Positions 26,718 to 36,315 of a stretch of DNA of 64,000 bases are shown one piece after another; position 1 is the first letter of the stretch, and every line of letters begins with the position of its first letter. The DNA comes from Defluviibacillus sp043739385. Lineage in GTDB: Bacteria; Pseudomonadota; Gammaproteobacteria; Burkholderiales; Burkholderiaceae_C. The notes under the pieces were generated by a model that did not search any database, was not told where the DNA came from, and was given only the letters and a program-made list of their open reading frames with translations. The position numbers were made by a program, and so were the translations under genes. The stretch covers positions 1-64,000 of the forward strand of contig JAYUED010000178.1 in NCBI GenBank assembly GCA_043739385.1, written 5' to 3'.

Positions 26718-29018
26718 TCAACGCCTAGGCTTACGCTTTTTAGCAGTCGATTTTTTGGCTGTATCTCGCACGGTTTGAATCGGTGAGCGAGGTGCTTGGC
26801 TCGGGCCACGGTCTTGTCCCCTTGGACTGGCACCACGCTTTTGCTGGGGTTGATTGCCCATACCCATCACGCGCCCCATGCCGGGACCTTTGCCCTTGCC
26901 GCCACCTTCAGGCGTAACACCTTTGTCTTTGAGAGCCCGACTGAGCAGCTCGTCACCTTCGTGAACCAAGCGAAAATCAATTTTTCGGCCATCCAAATCA
27001 ACCCGACTAACCTGCACGCGAACGCGGTCGCCCACGTGGTAGCGGATGCCAGTACGCTCGCCGCGCAGCTCTTGACGTGCTTCGTCAAAGCGGAAGTACT
27101 CGCCACCAAGCTCGGTAATGTGAACGAGGCCTTCGACGTACATAGCGTCAAGCGTTACAAAAATGCCGAAGCTGGTGGCGGTAGATACAACGCCGCCAAA
27201 CTCTTCACCCAAATGTTCGCGCATGTAACTGCATTTAAGCCATGCCTCAACATCGCGGCTGGCCTCATCGGCACGGCGCTCGTTGGCACTGCAATGCAGA
27301 CCAGCTGCTGCCCAAGCTTGAACTTCTGCGGTGAGCTTTTTGGGTGAACCGGACTGCGCTTGACCTGGCGCTTTGACCTTGTTCGCTAAGCGCGCGCCTT
27401 TTTCCAGGCGCAACTTGAGCTTGGCATGGGCTTCACCCGGTGTAGGCAACGCTGGCAGCTGATATTTGGTTTTGGATAAAATAGCTTTGATGACACGGTG
27501 TACCAATAGGTCTGGGTAACGGCGAATCGGGCTGGTGAAGTGGGTGTAAGCCTCGAACGCCAAGCCAAAGTGACCACCGTTTTGCGGTGTGTAAATTGCT
27601 TGCGACATAGAACGCAGCAGCATGGAATGCACCTGCTGGGCGTCGGGCCGGTCCTTGGTTGCCTCGGCAATTGCAGCGAACTCAGCAGTGCTTGGATCGT
27701 CGCTGATGGTCATATTGATGCCCATCGCCTTCAGGTAGGCGCGCAACACATCTTTCTTTTCAGCGGTGGGGCCTTCATGGACGCGAAACAGGCCGGGGTG
27801 CTTGCCTTGGGCGATGAAATCAGCACTGCACACGTTGGCGGCGAGCATGGCTTCTTCAATCAGCTTGTGCGCATCATTACGGGTACGTGGCACGATTTTT
27901 TCGATACGGCCGTTATCGTCGCAAATAATTTGCGTCTCGGTCGTCTCAAAATCAACGGCGCCTCGCACGTGCCGGGCCTTGAGCAACGCATGGTAGACAT
28001 CGTGCAAATTCAACAAATCGTCAATGCGGGCCTTGCGTTTGGTGGCTTCTGGACCTTTGGTATTGGACAGGATGGCCGCCACTTCGGTATACGTGAAGCG
28101 TGCGTGGCTGAACATCACTGCGGGGTAAAACTGGTAGGCCTGTACATCACCGTCGGCTGTCACCAGCATGTCGCACACCATGCACAGGCGCTCAACATCT
28201 GGGTTCAATGAACACAAGCCGTTCGAGAGTTTCTCGGGCAGCATGGGAATCACACGACGGGGAAAGTAAACGCTGGTAGCGCGGTCGTAGGCATCAATGT
28301 CGATAGGTGAGCCGGTTTCAACATAATTGCTCACGTCGGCAATAGCCACCAGCAAGCGCCAACCCTGGCTAGCTGTCTTGCCACGGCCAATTTTGGTAGG
28401 TTCGCAGTACACGGCGTCATCAAAGTCACGCGCGTCTTCTCCGTCGATGGTGACCAGGGGAATATCAGTGAGGTCAATGCGCTGGAGTTTGTCTTGAGGG
28501 CGCACCTTGTCGGGCAGGCTACGGGCTTGGGTCAGGCAGGCGGGAGAGAACTCATGCGGAACGCTGTATTTGCGCACGGCTATTTCGATCTCCATGCCAG
28601 GATCTTCTATTTCACCCAACACCTCTTTGACTCGGCCAACCGGTTGGCCATACAGCGAAGGCGCCTCGGTCAACTCCACAACGACAACTTGGCCTGCTTT
28701 GGCTTCGCCAATCCCATTTTTGGGAATCATCACATCCTGACCATAGCGCTTGTCTTCTGGCGCGAGCAGCCAGATACCACTCTCATGCAGTAAACGCCCA
28801 ATAATAGGATGTACTGGGCGTTCAATAATTTCAGTGATACGGCCCTCAGGACGACCTTTACGGTCGGAGCGCACGATGCGCACTTTGACCCGGTCTTTGT
28901 GCATCGCGGCACGCATCTCGTTGGGAGGGAGGTAGATATCTGACTCACCGTCATCGCGGACAACAAAACCATGACCATCACGATGGCCTTGGAGAGTGCC
29001 ATCAACTTCATTCAGCAT
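26718..29018 (-). CDS. rnr: Ribonuclease R
   Basis: Processive 3'-5' exoribonuclease that degrades structured RNA. Cold-shock domains cover about residues 5-160, and the RNB domain holds the catalytic acidic cluster IDGEDARDFDDAVYC. The S1 domain near 625-705 (EEFGGVVSTATSFGIFV) is followed by a Gly/Lys/Arg-rich tail ending KKSTAKKRKPRR. At 766 aa it is shorter than E. coli RNase R (813) because it begins directly at the first cold-shock domain; the N-terminal helix-turn-helix region is absent. The start at 29018 lies 90 bp from the divergent tRNA-Leu gene. Confidence 0.95.
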   Translation of the reverse strand: MLNEVDGTLQGHRDGHGFVVRDDGESDIYLPPNEMRAAMHKDRVKVRIVRSDRKGRPEGRITEIIERPVHPIIGRLLHESGIWLLAPEDKRYGQDVMIPKNGIGEAKAGQVVVVELTEAPSLYGQPVGRVKEVLGEIEDPGMEIEIAVRKYSVPHEFSPACLTQARSLPDKVRPQDKLQRIDLTDIPLVTIDGEDARDFDDAVYCEPTKIGRGKTASQGWRLLVAIADVSNYVETGSPIDIDAYDRATSVYFPRRVIPMLPEKLSNGLCSLNPDVERLCMVCDMLVTADGDVQAYQFYPAVMFSHARFTYTEVAAILSNTKGPEATKRKARIDDLLNLHDVYHALLKARHVRGAVDFETTETQIICDDNGRIEKIVPRTRNDAHKLIEEAMLAANVCSADFIAQGKHPGLFRVHEGPTAEKKDVLRAYLKAMGINMTISDDPSTAEFAAIAEATKDRPDAQQVHSMLLRSMSQAIYTPQNGGHFGLAFEAYTHFTSPIRRYPDLLVHRVIKAILSKTKYQLPALPTPGEAHAKLKLRLEKGARLANKVKAPGQAQSGSPKKLTAEVQAWAAAGLHCSANERRADEASRDVEAWLKCSYMREHLGEEFGGVVSTATSFGIFVTLDAMYVEGLVHITELGGEYFRFDEARQELRGERTGIRYHVGDRVRVQVSRVDLDGRKIDFRLVHEGDELLSRALKDKGVTPEGGGKGKGPGMGRVMGMGNQPQQKRGASPRGQDRGPSQAPRSPIQTVRDTAKKSTAKKRKPRR

Positions 29019-29108
29019 TCCGCTGGAAACGTTAATATTTTTGATACAATAATCCTCTTTCCTGAAATGGAAAAACTTACTACCAACTGTAGCAATACAG
29101 AAGTAATT

Positions 29109-29193
<85 letters not shown>

Positions 29194-29228
29194 ATCATAT
29201 CGGTTATTAACCGGTTGAATTCAATACC

Positions 29229-29267
29229 AAAAAAGCCGTAAGAATTAAAATTTCTTACAGCTTTTTT
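29229..29267 (+). terminator. Terminator after tRNA-Leu
   Basis: A long stem pairs AAAAAAGC and GTAAGAA (29229-29244) with TTCTTAC and GCTTTTTT (29252-29267), one mismatched pair and an A/T loop. It ends in a T run 36 bases after the tRNA. Confidence 0.8.
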
Positions 29268-29362
29268 CATGGTCGAACGCAAACTCACACGCAATCGAAA
29301 CGGAAGAAACTGCTGCTTCTGCCCTGCTGTCAGACCCTGTGGACTGAACATCAGGGAGAGGC

Positions 29363-30208
29363 TCATTTTTTGACAATCAAGGTAGTTGAAAATTTAGCCA
29401 GCGCGGTACGTAAATTGTCGGGGCGGTTCATGTCTCGCGACAACTCTTGGGCTTTTTCAATATCTGCACGACCCATCGTGCTGTCAGCCACCCGCAAGCT
29501 CTTGATTGCAGTTGCATTGCCTTGCGCTTGGGCTAGGTTGTTAAATGCATAGGCCACAATGGCACTGGACGGCACACCTTGGCCACCAGCGTACATGGCA
29601 CCCAAATTTGCCAATGCGGGTGCATGGCCTTTTTCGGCTGCTTTCAGATACCAACTCACCGCCTCTTTCGCATCCTTGGGCACCGCCCGACCATTGGCGT
29701 AAAGCGCACCGATGTTGTTATATGCGTCCAAATTGCCTTGCTCAGCAGCTTTGGTGTACCAGATTAACGCTTGGGCATCGTCTTTTTTGATGCCTCGGCC
29801 GTTGGCGTAGAGCACGCCAAGATGGTTTTGTGCGCCTGCATGGCCCAAGATGGCAGCTTTGGTCAGCCACACCAGCGCCAGTGGCTCATCTTTGAGCACG
29901 CCGATACCCGCATCGTAGACGCGGCCCAAGTTATAGGCGGCGACAATGTCACCTCGCTCAGCGGCATAGCGGTACCACACGGCAGCGAGGTAGTCGTCTT
30001 TTACAACGCCTTGACCCGCGCTGTACATAGCGCCCAAATTGTTTTGTGCTCTGGCATCGCCGTCGTTGGCCAATGGCTTCCATTGGGCGAAAGCTTCGTT
30101 GTAATCTTTCGCGTTGTAGGCGGTGGTACCTTCATCGTAGCCAGCAAAAGCAGTCGTGACGAAGCTGGCCATTGCGATCGCAGCCAAGCTAAAGAAAACA
30201 GGTTTCAT
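29363..30208 (-). CDS. Secreted Sel1-repeat (SLR/TPR-like) protein
   Basis: Probable periplasmic scaffold protein. The signal peptide (MKPVFFSLAAIAMASFVTTA) ends at AFA before GYDEG. At least five Sel1-like repeats of about 36 residues follow, of the form A..NLGxMYxxGxGVxxDxxxAxxWYxKAAExG. The start at 30208 is chosen because it begins the signal peptide; a longer frame to 30256 has no support. It lies 7 bp before the end of rimO's upstream side, i.e. 55 bp after the rimO stop on the same strand. The binding partner is unknown. Confidence 0.85.
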   Translation of the reverse strand: MKPVFFSLAAIAMASFVTTAFAGYDEGTTAYNAKDYNEAFAQWKPLANDGDARAQNNLGAMYSAGQGVVKDDYLAAVWYRYAAERGDIVAAYNLGRVYDAGIGVLKDEPLALVWLTKAAILGHAGAQNHLGVLYANGRGIKKDDAQALIWYTKAAEQGNLDAYNNIGALYANGRAVPKDAKEAVSWYLKAAEKGHAPALANLGAMYAGGQGVPSSAIVAYAFNNLAQAQGNATAIKSLRVADSTMGRADIEKAQELSRDMNRPDNLRTALAKFSTTLIVKK

Positions 30209-30263
30209 AGCGGGATAGAAAATCATGCGTATTGATAAGCGTAATGCGGTTTTCAAGAAATCA

Positions 30264-31676
30264 TTAAATAGGCAAAGCGACTAGGTCGTGCCCGTTGGTT
30301 CCGACGATACGGGCCTTGGTGAACTCACCAACTTTCATGGTTTTACTGATTTTTTCGGGCGGTAAGAGTTGCACCACACCATCAATCTCTGGCGCATCCG
30401 CATACGAGCGACCTATTCCACCGCGCCGACCCAAGCCGGGCGCAGAATCTATCAGCACCTGCATGGTTGCACCAATACGGCGGCGCAACTTAGCTGCAGA
30501 CACTTCTTCTGCCACCGCCATGAAGCGGGCACGGCGTTCTTCGCGAAGCTCGACAGGCAGCATTCCTGGAATATCGTTGGCTGTTGCCCCTTCAACGGCG
30601 CTGTAGGCAAAACAGCCTGCACGGTCAATTTGAGCTTCACGCAAAAATGCCAACAGGTCATCAAACTCAGCTTCGGTTTCGCCGGGAAACCCAGCAATAA
30701 AGGTACTGCGGATAACAATTTCAGGGCAAGCTTCGCGCCAACGTGCGAGACGCTCTAGGTTTTTTTCACCGCTCGCGGGCCGCTTCATACGGCGCAGAAC
30801 ATCAGGGTGGCTGTGCTGAAAGGGCACATCCAGATAAGGTAGAACCGAACCTGTGGCCATCAAAGGAATAATTTCGTCCACACTGGGGTAGGGGTAAACA
30901 TAGTGCAAGCGCACCCAAGCACCATAAGGTTCCGCTATTTCACCCAAAGTTTTGACCAGCTCCAGCATGCGAGTTTTGACCGGCTTTCCGTCCCAAAATC
31001 CCGTACGGTATTTCACATCTACACCGTAAGCTGAGGTGTCTTGACTAATGACTAAAAGCTCTTTGACGCCGCCTTCAAACAGCGCCCTCGCCTCACCCAG
31101 CACATCACCAATCGGCCGTGATACTAAATCACCACGCATGGACGGGATGATGCAAAACGTGCAGCGGTGATTGCAGCCTTCGCTGATTTTCAGGTAGGCG
31201 TAATGCTTGGGGGTCAGCTTGATGCCAGCAATTCCAAAGGAGTTGGGCACCAAATCCACAAACGGGTCATGGGGCTTTGGCAGGTGCAAATGAACAGCGT
31301 CCATCACCTCTTGAGTGGCATGGGGGCCAGTGACAGCCAAAACGCTGGGGTGCATTTTTTTGACGAGATTGTCACTGCCACTGGCTGTGGTCTTAGCGCC
31401 TAGACAACCAGTGACGATGACTTTGCCGTTTTCGGCCAAAGCTTCACCGATAGTGTCCAAGCTTTCGCGTACGGCATCATCGATAAAACCACAGGTGTTG
31501 ACGATCACCAGATCGGCACCTTGCAAGGATTTGGAGGTTTGGTAGCCCTCCGCACTCAGTCGAGTCAAGATCAACTCGGAATCGGTCAGTGCTTTGGGGC
31601 AACCGAGACTGATAAATCCGACTTTGGGTGCGGGTTTGGTTGGCAATGGGGGGGACAGTGTTTCAGCTTCGCTCAT
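30264..31676 (-). CDS. rimO: Ribosomal protein S12 methylthiotransferase RimO
   Basis: Radical-SAM enzyme that adds a methylthio group to the conserved Asp of ribosomal protein S12. The N-terminal UPF0004 domain has Cys26, Cys62 and Cys91 for one iron-sulphur cluster, the radical-SAM motif GCNHRCTFC places Cys168/172/175 for the other, and a C-terminal TRAM domain ends the 470-residue protein. FISLGCPKALTDSE and PSMRGDLVSRP are typical of RimO rather than MiaB. Confidence 0.95.
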   Translation of the reverse strand: MSEAETLSPPLPTKPAPKVGFISLGCPKALTDSELILTRLSAEGYQTSKSLQGADLVIVNTCGFIDDAVRESLDTIGEALAENGKVIVTGCLGAKTTASGSDNLVKKMHPSVLAVTGPHATQEVMDAVHLHLPKPHDPFVDLVPNSFGIAGIKLTPKHYAYLKISEGCNHRCTFCIIPSMRGDLVSRPIGDVLGEARALFEGGVKELLVISQDTSAYGVDVKYRTGFWDGKPVKTRMLELVKTLGEIAEPYGAWVRLHYVYPYPSVDEIIPLMATGSVLPYLDVPFQHSHPDVLRRMKRPASGEKNLERLARWREACPEIVIRSTFIAGFPGETEAEFDDLLAFLREAQIDRAGCFAYSAVEGATANDIPGMLPVELREERRARFMAVAEEVSAAKLRRRIGATMQVLIDSAPGLGRRGGIGRSYADAPEIDGVVQLLPPEKISKTMKVGEFTKARIVGTNGHDLVALPI

Positions 31677-31749
31677 ACCGGTATTGTCGCCGGTCTGGCA
31701 CTTGGCCTGTCAACTTCAATCAATGCCGCTGAATATGCTCAATATTCTC

Positions 31750-32283
31750 TCAAAGTTTAGGTACAAAAGCCCCCAGCACCTGCTCTGCCTGCTTCTTCAT
31801 TTGCTCTTGCATCTGGGTAATCATATTTTGCGACTGCTCGACATAGTTGCCCATTACTCCTTGCATCGCTGGTGGTGGAAAACTCATGAACTGCGCCCAC
31901 GATTCAGGTGTAAGGCCATTTTTATGCTCAGTCAGCTTAACCTGCATATCCATGAATGCCTGCACATTGCGCTCCAAGTGACTACCCAAAAAGCTCTGCA
32001 TTGCATTCCCGTAAAAACGGATGATGTTGCATAGTGCTGCCTCGGTGAACATAGGCGCGCCACCAGACTCTTCTTCCAAGATGATCTGCAACAAAATAGT
32101 ACGGGTTAAATCCTCATGGGTTTTGACGTCGCGCACCACAAATGGCGTACTGGACATGACCAACTGCTTGACTTCGGTGACGGTGATGTAGCTCGACGTT
32201 TCGGTGTCGTACAAACGCCGATTAGGATATTTTTTAATCACCCGCAAGGCTGGGCTTGGGGTACTGACAGGTTTAGCGGGCAA
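31750..32283 (-). CDS. phaR: Polyhydroxyalkanoate synthesis regulator PhaR
   Basis: DNA- and PHB-binding repressor that controls phasin expression and granule formation. The N-terminal PHB_acc_N domain (RVIKKYPNRRLYDTETSSYI) is followed by the accumulation-regulator region (RTILLQIILEEES). The C-terminal part is Gln/Met-rich and helical. The open frame extends to 32463; I favour a TTG at 32283 because GGAG lies 7 bases before it and it gives 177 aa, near the family length. An ATG at 32313 is the alternative. phaC and phaP are not in this window. Confidence 0.88.
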   Translation of the reverse strand: MPAKPVSTPSPALRVIKKYPNRRLYDTETSSYITVTEVKQLVMSSTPFVVRDVKTHEDLTRTILLQIILEEESGGAPMFTEAALCNIIRFYGNAMQSFLGSHLERNVQAFMDMQVKLTEHKNGLTPESWAQFMSFPPPAMQGVMGNYVEQSQNMITQMQEQMKKQAEQVLGAFVPKL

Positions 32284-32533
32284 GAAACAACTCCATGAAA
32301 CGGGCCGATGCATGTGCAAAGTAGATCGCTCAACACGACCCGTGGCCCACACTGTATACGGTGCTGCTGATTTTAAGGATTGAACAGTTTTGGCGTTCCG
32401 AGGTTTACCCTGAGACTCGCCAGCGGTTACAGGCTGATTCAGCATCGGGTAATTCCATTCCAAGCTGAGGTGGTTTCATGCGCAATATACTGGTATACCG
32501 AATGTCAAACCTCTCTCAACACCCCATGCACTC

Positions 32534-33265
32534 ATGGCTTTGAACGCGGCCCATCTCTTGGTAAGCACAAGCGCCGCCCACGGGGGTTTTTGGCGCTGCG
32601 CAGCCTGTGCAGCGGTATGCAGCGCGCCAGCGATAACGCCAGAAATACCGCAAGCAGGGCAAGACACTCTGGTTTGCCCACGCTGTGATGCCACCGTTGT
32701 ACCGCGCATCCCACACACCATTGCGTACAGCTGGGCCTATTTACTCGCAGCGGCAGCCTTGTACATTCCAGCAAACCTGCTGCCAGTGACCCGCACCAGC
32801 TCTTTTTTAGATACGCAAGATGACACCCTGATCAGCGGCATCATTTACCTGTGGGTTGAGGGATCTTGGGTGTTGGCACTGCTGGTATTTGTGGCCAGCA
32901 TCGTGGTACCCCTGTCTAAGTTGGTCGTACTGTCTTATTTGTTAGTTTCAGTACAGCGCCGTTCTACCCACAAACCAATGCGGCGCTTGGCACTGTACCG
33001 TGTTCTAGCTGCGGTGGGGCGCTGGTCGATGCTAGACGTGTACGTCATCACCTTTTTGGCCGCCTTAGTGCAAATACGATCGCTCGCGCTTATTACACCA
33101 GGGCCAGGTGCTATGGCTTTCGGAGCAGTGGTTGTACTGACCATGCTCGCCACGCACAGCTTCGATCCACGTTTAATTTGGGATGCAGTAGATACGCCAA
33201 CGGCGGCTTCGGCTTCGAACTTCTCCTCTCTGACCTCTTCTCCCGAACCAAAGCGCACACCGTGA
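32534..33265 (+). CDS. pqiA: PqiA-family membrane protein, C-terminal-half type
   Basis: Inner-membrane partner of a PqiB MCE protein, thought to take part in lipid movement between membranes. Two CxxC pairs (CAAC at 22-25, CPRC near 48) precede four membrane segments. YIPANLLPV, LWVEGSWVLALLVFVASIVVPLSK, VGRWSMLDVYVI and FDPRLIWD match the second half of E. coli PqiA. Its stop overlaps the pqiB start by 4 bases (GTGA). The matching first half is a separate gene at 35666-36301. Confidence 0.88.
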   Translation: MALNAAHLLVSTSAAHGGFWRCAACAAVCSAPAITPEIPQAGQDTLVCPRCDATVVPRIPHTIAYSWAYLLAAAALYIPANLLPVTRTSSFLDTQDDTLISGIIYLWVEGSWVLALLVFVASIVVPLSKLVVLSYLLVSVQRRSTHKPMRRLALYRVLAAVGRWSMLDVYVITFLAALVQIRSLALITPGPGAMAFGAVVVLTMLATHSFDPRLIWDAVDTPTAASASNFSSLTSSPEPKRTP

Positions 33266-34974
33266 CTACCACTGATTTCTCTGCCATTCCGCCCACCATT
33301 CCGCCCACCATTCCACCTACAAACACGCCTGTACCGCCAACCGTACACGTGAAAAAGCGTGCTCCATTTTCCTTCTGGCTGGTCTGGTTAGTGCCTGTGA
33401 TAGCGGTCACGATTGGCCTTTGGCTAGGCCTCAAATCCGTGCTTGACAGGGGGCCCAGCATCTCCATCAGCTTTCGCAGCGCTGAGGGCTTGGAGGCGGG
33501 TAAAACCAAAATCAAATACAAAGATGTGGACATTGGGCTCGTCAAAACTATTCGCCTCACGTCCGACCATACCCGGGTTGAAGTCAACGCCGAGATGAAT
33601 AAATCTGATGGCGTAGACGCGGTGCTGGCCGCAGATACTCGCTTTTGGGTGGTACGACCTCATGTCAGCGCAGGTGGCGTGACTGGTTTGGGCACCTTAC
33701 TGTCAGGCGCTTACATCGGCCTGGATATCGGTCATGCCGAAGAAACACAACGCAGCTTCAAAGGTCTGGAGGTGCCACCTATCGTCACCGCCGACCTGCC
33801 TGGCCGCAGCTTCAAGTTAAAGGCGCAAAACCTAGGTTCGCTGGGCGTTGGTTCGCCGGTGTACTTCAGACGGGTGCAAGTCGGCCAGGTCGTCGCGTTT
33901 GACCTGGACGCTAATGGTAAACAGGTATTTTTCACTATCTTTGTCAACGCGCCGTACGACCGATTCGTCAACACCCACAGCCGGTTTTGGCATGCCAGTG
34001 GGTTTGATGTCACCCTGAGCGCTGACGGTGTGCGGGTGTTGACGGAGTCCCTCATTAGTGTGGTGTCGGGGGGTATATCGTTTCAAGACTTGCTGAACCC
34101 AGGCGACGCGCCCCTGCCCCAAGCGGCGAGCAACGCCGAGTTTTCGCTCTATGACGACCGCACGCAAGCACTCAAACAACTCGATCTGTACGGCTTTGAC
34201 TACCAGTTGCTATTCCAAAGCTCCGTTCGCGGCTTAAGCGTGGGCGCACCAGTGGATTTCAGAGGTTTACCGATCGGCGAAGTAACCTCAATCAATGTAG
34301 AAACTGTGCCTAGCGCCAAAAATCCGGCGCCTCAAATCGCGGTGGCTATTCGCGTATACCCCAGTCGGTTGCCGATTTTGAAAGGCATTCAGTCGGGGGA
34401 CGAGTCGGTCCAAGGCCAGCGCGCTGCACTGTCGCCCATGATCGCCAAGGGCTTTCGCGCCCAACTTCGCGCCGGTAATTTACTTACCGGACAGCTTTAT
34501 GTTGCACTGGATTTTTTCCCTAAAACACCTGCCGCCCAGATGGATTGGAGCCGCAAGCCTGCGGTATTCCCCACCGTACCTGGCAGCTTTGATGGTCTGC
34601 AAGACTCACTGGTCAGCATCGCCGAAAAACTGGATCGTCTGCCACTTGATGCGCTTGTGAAAGACCTGAGCAGCACCCTTAAAAGCGTCAATCAAACCGT
34701 GCTGCACGCCGATGCGGTCGTGCAGCAAGTGGGCAGCGAAGTGACACCCGAAGCACGTAAGGTATTGGAAGACGCCCGTAAATCCCTCGCCGCCCTCACC
34801 CGCACACTGGACACGGTGGAACAAAGCGTAGGCCCTGAAGCTACTCTGCCCACCCAAGCCGCGAACACCTTGGCCGAATTGGGCAAAGCAGCCAAATCAC
34901 TGCGCACCATGGCTGATTACCTAGAACGCCACCCAGAAACCTTGCTGCGCGGCAAGCCTGAGGACCTCAAATGA
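33262..34974 (+). CDS. pqiB: PqiB-type MCE-domain protein
   Basis: Membrane-anchored periplasmic protein with MCE domains that in E. coli form a stacked tunnel across the periplasm for lipids. One transmembrane segment (SFWLVWLVPVIAVTIGLWLG) is near residues 37-56, three MCE-like domains follow (starting near SISISFRSAEGL, GRSFKLKAQNLG and LLFQSSVRGLSVGAPV), and a C-terminal coiled region holds the last 90 residues. A GTG at 33262 is preferred because it overlaps the pqiA stop. Before the membrane segment lies a short IPPT repeat encoded by three 12-base units at 33286-33321. Length 570 aa, near E. coli PqiB (546). Confidence 0.88.
   Translation: MTTTDFSAIPPTIPPTIPPTNTPVPPTVHVKKRAPFSFWLVWLVPVIAVTIGLWLGLKSVLDRGPSISISFRSAEGLEAGKTKIKYKDVDIGLVKTIRLTSDHTRVEVNAEMNKSDGVDAVLAADTRFWVVRPHVSAGGVTGLGTLLSGAYIGLDIGHAEETQRSFKGLEVPPIVTADLPGRSFKLKAQNLGSLGVGSPVYFRRVQVGQVVAFDLDANGKQVFFTIFVNAPYDRFVNTHSRFWHASGFDVTLSADGVRVLTESLISVVSGGISFQDLLNPGDAPLPQAASNAEFSLYDDRTQALKQLDLYGFDYQLLFQSSVRGLSVGAPVDFRGLPIGEVTSINVETVPSAKNPAPQIAVAIRVYPSRLPILKGIQSGDESVQGQRAALSPMIAKGFRAQLRAGNLLTGQLYVALDFFPKTPAAQMDWSRKPAVFPTVPGSFDGLQDSLVSIAEKLDRLPLDALVKDLSSTLKSVNQTVLHADAVVQQVGSEVTPEARKVLEDARKSLAALTRTLDTVEQSVGPEATLPTQAANTLAELGKAAKSLRTMADYLERHPETLLRGKPEDLK
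33286..33321 (+). repeat. Three 12-base tandem repeats inside pqiB
   Basis: ATTCCGCCCACC occurs at 33286-33297 and 33298-33309, with a variant at 33310-33321. It encodes Ile-Pro-Pro-Thr three times in the cytoplasmic N-terminal tail, a unit that could change length by replication slippage without losing frame. Confidence 0.85.
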
Positions 34975-35684
34975 TGCGCCCACCTGTTACTTACTCAAAC
35001 CTGTTGAAGCGGCAATGGTTAGCAAGCGCCTGCGTACTGAGCCTTGCTGCCTGCGCCACCTCGCCAGGTGAGCACTTTCACACGCTTCAACCCCTGAGTC
35101 CACCAACATTAACGCCAGCCACAGCGGTATCAGCTGAGTTCACCGTTGCAATCAGTCCGGCCAGCCTATCCGCCGGTCTGGATCGCCCAAACTGGGTCAT
35201 TCGCAGTAGCGCCACTGAGGTGCAAATTTTGGAGCAACACCGCTGGGTACAGCCCTTGTCCAGTGAAGTCCCCGAAGCGATTGCCGCCCAACTCAACCAG
35301 CAGCGCAAGCTCACCGGACTGGCTTATGCCGAGACAAGCAGCGCAACGCGCGCTTACCCACGCAGGCCTACGGTACGGGTTCAATTGGAGATACTGCGCT
35401 TCGATTCCTGGCTAACCCCAACACCCAGGATTGACGATCAATTGCAGTGGACCGTCAGCTGCACTGGTCGGCTGATTGATCGTCAGGAGCGACTTCAGCG
35501 CACAGGTTTATTCACCACTGCTGGATCAACGCTGCAACCCACTGCAGCCAAGACACAGGAAGAATTGCCTTCGACGCCTTACGAAAAATTGGCCTCCGCC
35601 CATGCTGCAGCTCTAGGTCTTGTCACTCTCGAAATTGCTACTGCCGTGCAAACCTTAAACGCGCAATGTCCCAAGACGCCTTAA
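34971..35684 (+). CDS. pqiC: PqiC-type lipoprotein (ABC-type transport auxiliary, DUF330)
   Basis: Outer-membrane lipoprotein that is expected to dock the PqiB tunnel to the outer membrane. The signal peptide ends in the lipobox LAAC (Cys28), and the rest follows the DUF330 pattern (NWVIRSSATEVQILEQHRWVQPL, VRVQLEILRFDS). The start overlaps the end of pqiB by 4 bases. At 237 aa it is somewhat longer than E. coli PqiC (187). Confidence 0.85.
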   Translation: MMRPPVTYSNLLKRQWLASACVLSLAACATSPGEHFHTLQPLSPPTLTPATAVSAEFTVAISPASLSAGLDRPNWVIRSSATEVQILEQHRWVQPLSSEVPEAIAAQLNQQRKLTGLAYAETSSATRAYPRRPTVRVQLEILRFDSWLTPTPRIDDQLQWTVSCTGRLIDRQERLQRTGLFTTAGSTLQPTAAKTQEELPSTPYEKLASAHAAALGLVTLEIATAVQTLNAQCPKTP

Positions 35685-36301
35685 TTCATCCCGAGTTGGT
35701 CGCCTGTGAACAATGCGACTGGCTCCACACCCGTGTCGACTTGCCGGTGGGTCACCAGGCCTTTTGCCAGCGCTGCGACGCACTGCTGGGTAAAGCACAG
35801 CCTGAGTCGTTCGATTTCACGCTGGCGCTGGCATTGAGCGGTTTGATCATGCTGCTGATTGCGCACGTGAATCCAGTATTTGGTATCGACATACAAGGCC
35901 ACATGCAATCTTCAAGTTTGTGGGCTGCCGCTGCCACGCTTTATCACGAAGACGCATGGCTGCTGAGCTTCCTGGTCGTGATGACTACCCTGGTACTCCC
36001 CGCTACCGAGCTGCTGGCCATTTGCTATGTGCTGCTGCCTTTGCGTGAAAGCCGTAGGCCTCCAGGCTTTGCACACGTGCTGCGCCTGATGCAAGCCGTC
36101 AGACCCTGGGTAATGATGGAGGTATTCATGCTGGGCGTATTGGTGGCCCTGGTCAAACTTGCTGGCCTTGCAGAAATTTTGCCAGGAGTAGGCTTGTGGT
36201 CATTTGCTGCAGTGATGCTGCTGCTGGCGTGCGTCACGGCAAGTTTGGATCACCACAGTCTTTGGCAAGCGGTAGAGGCGATTGAACTCGAACCAACTTG
36301 A
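35666..36301 (+). CDS. PqiA-family membrane protein, N-terminal-half type
   Basis: Corresponds to the first half of E. coli PqiA. The zinc-finger-like pairs CEQCDW and CQRCD (residues about 14-39) are followed by four membrane segments, with ALALSGLIMLLIAHVNPVF and VMMEVFMLGVLVALVKLAGL matching that half. It overlaps pqiC by 19 bp and is the last intact gene of the operon. Together with 32534-33265 it would rebuild a full two-part PqiA, but with the gene order of the halves reversed. Confidence 0.85.
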   Translation: MSQDALIHPELVACEQCDWLHTRVDLPVGHQAFCQRCDALLGKAQPESFDFTLALALSGLIMLLIAHVNPVFGIDIQGHMQSSSLWAAAATLYHEDAWLLSFLVVMTTLVLPATELLAICYVLLPLRESRRPPGFAHVLRLMQAVRPWVMMEVFMLGVLVALVKLAGLAEILPGVGLWSFAAVMLLLACVTASLDHHSLWQAVEAIELEPT

Positions 36302-36315
36302 AAAATACACATTAA

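Noticed and set aside
29269..29373. A 34-codon + frame with a CCxC...C pattern downstream of tRNA-Leu
   Set aside because: No ribosome-binding site, starts inside a terminator and overlaps the end of the Sel1-repeat gene; probably chance.
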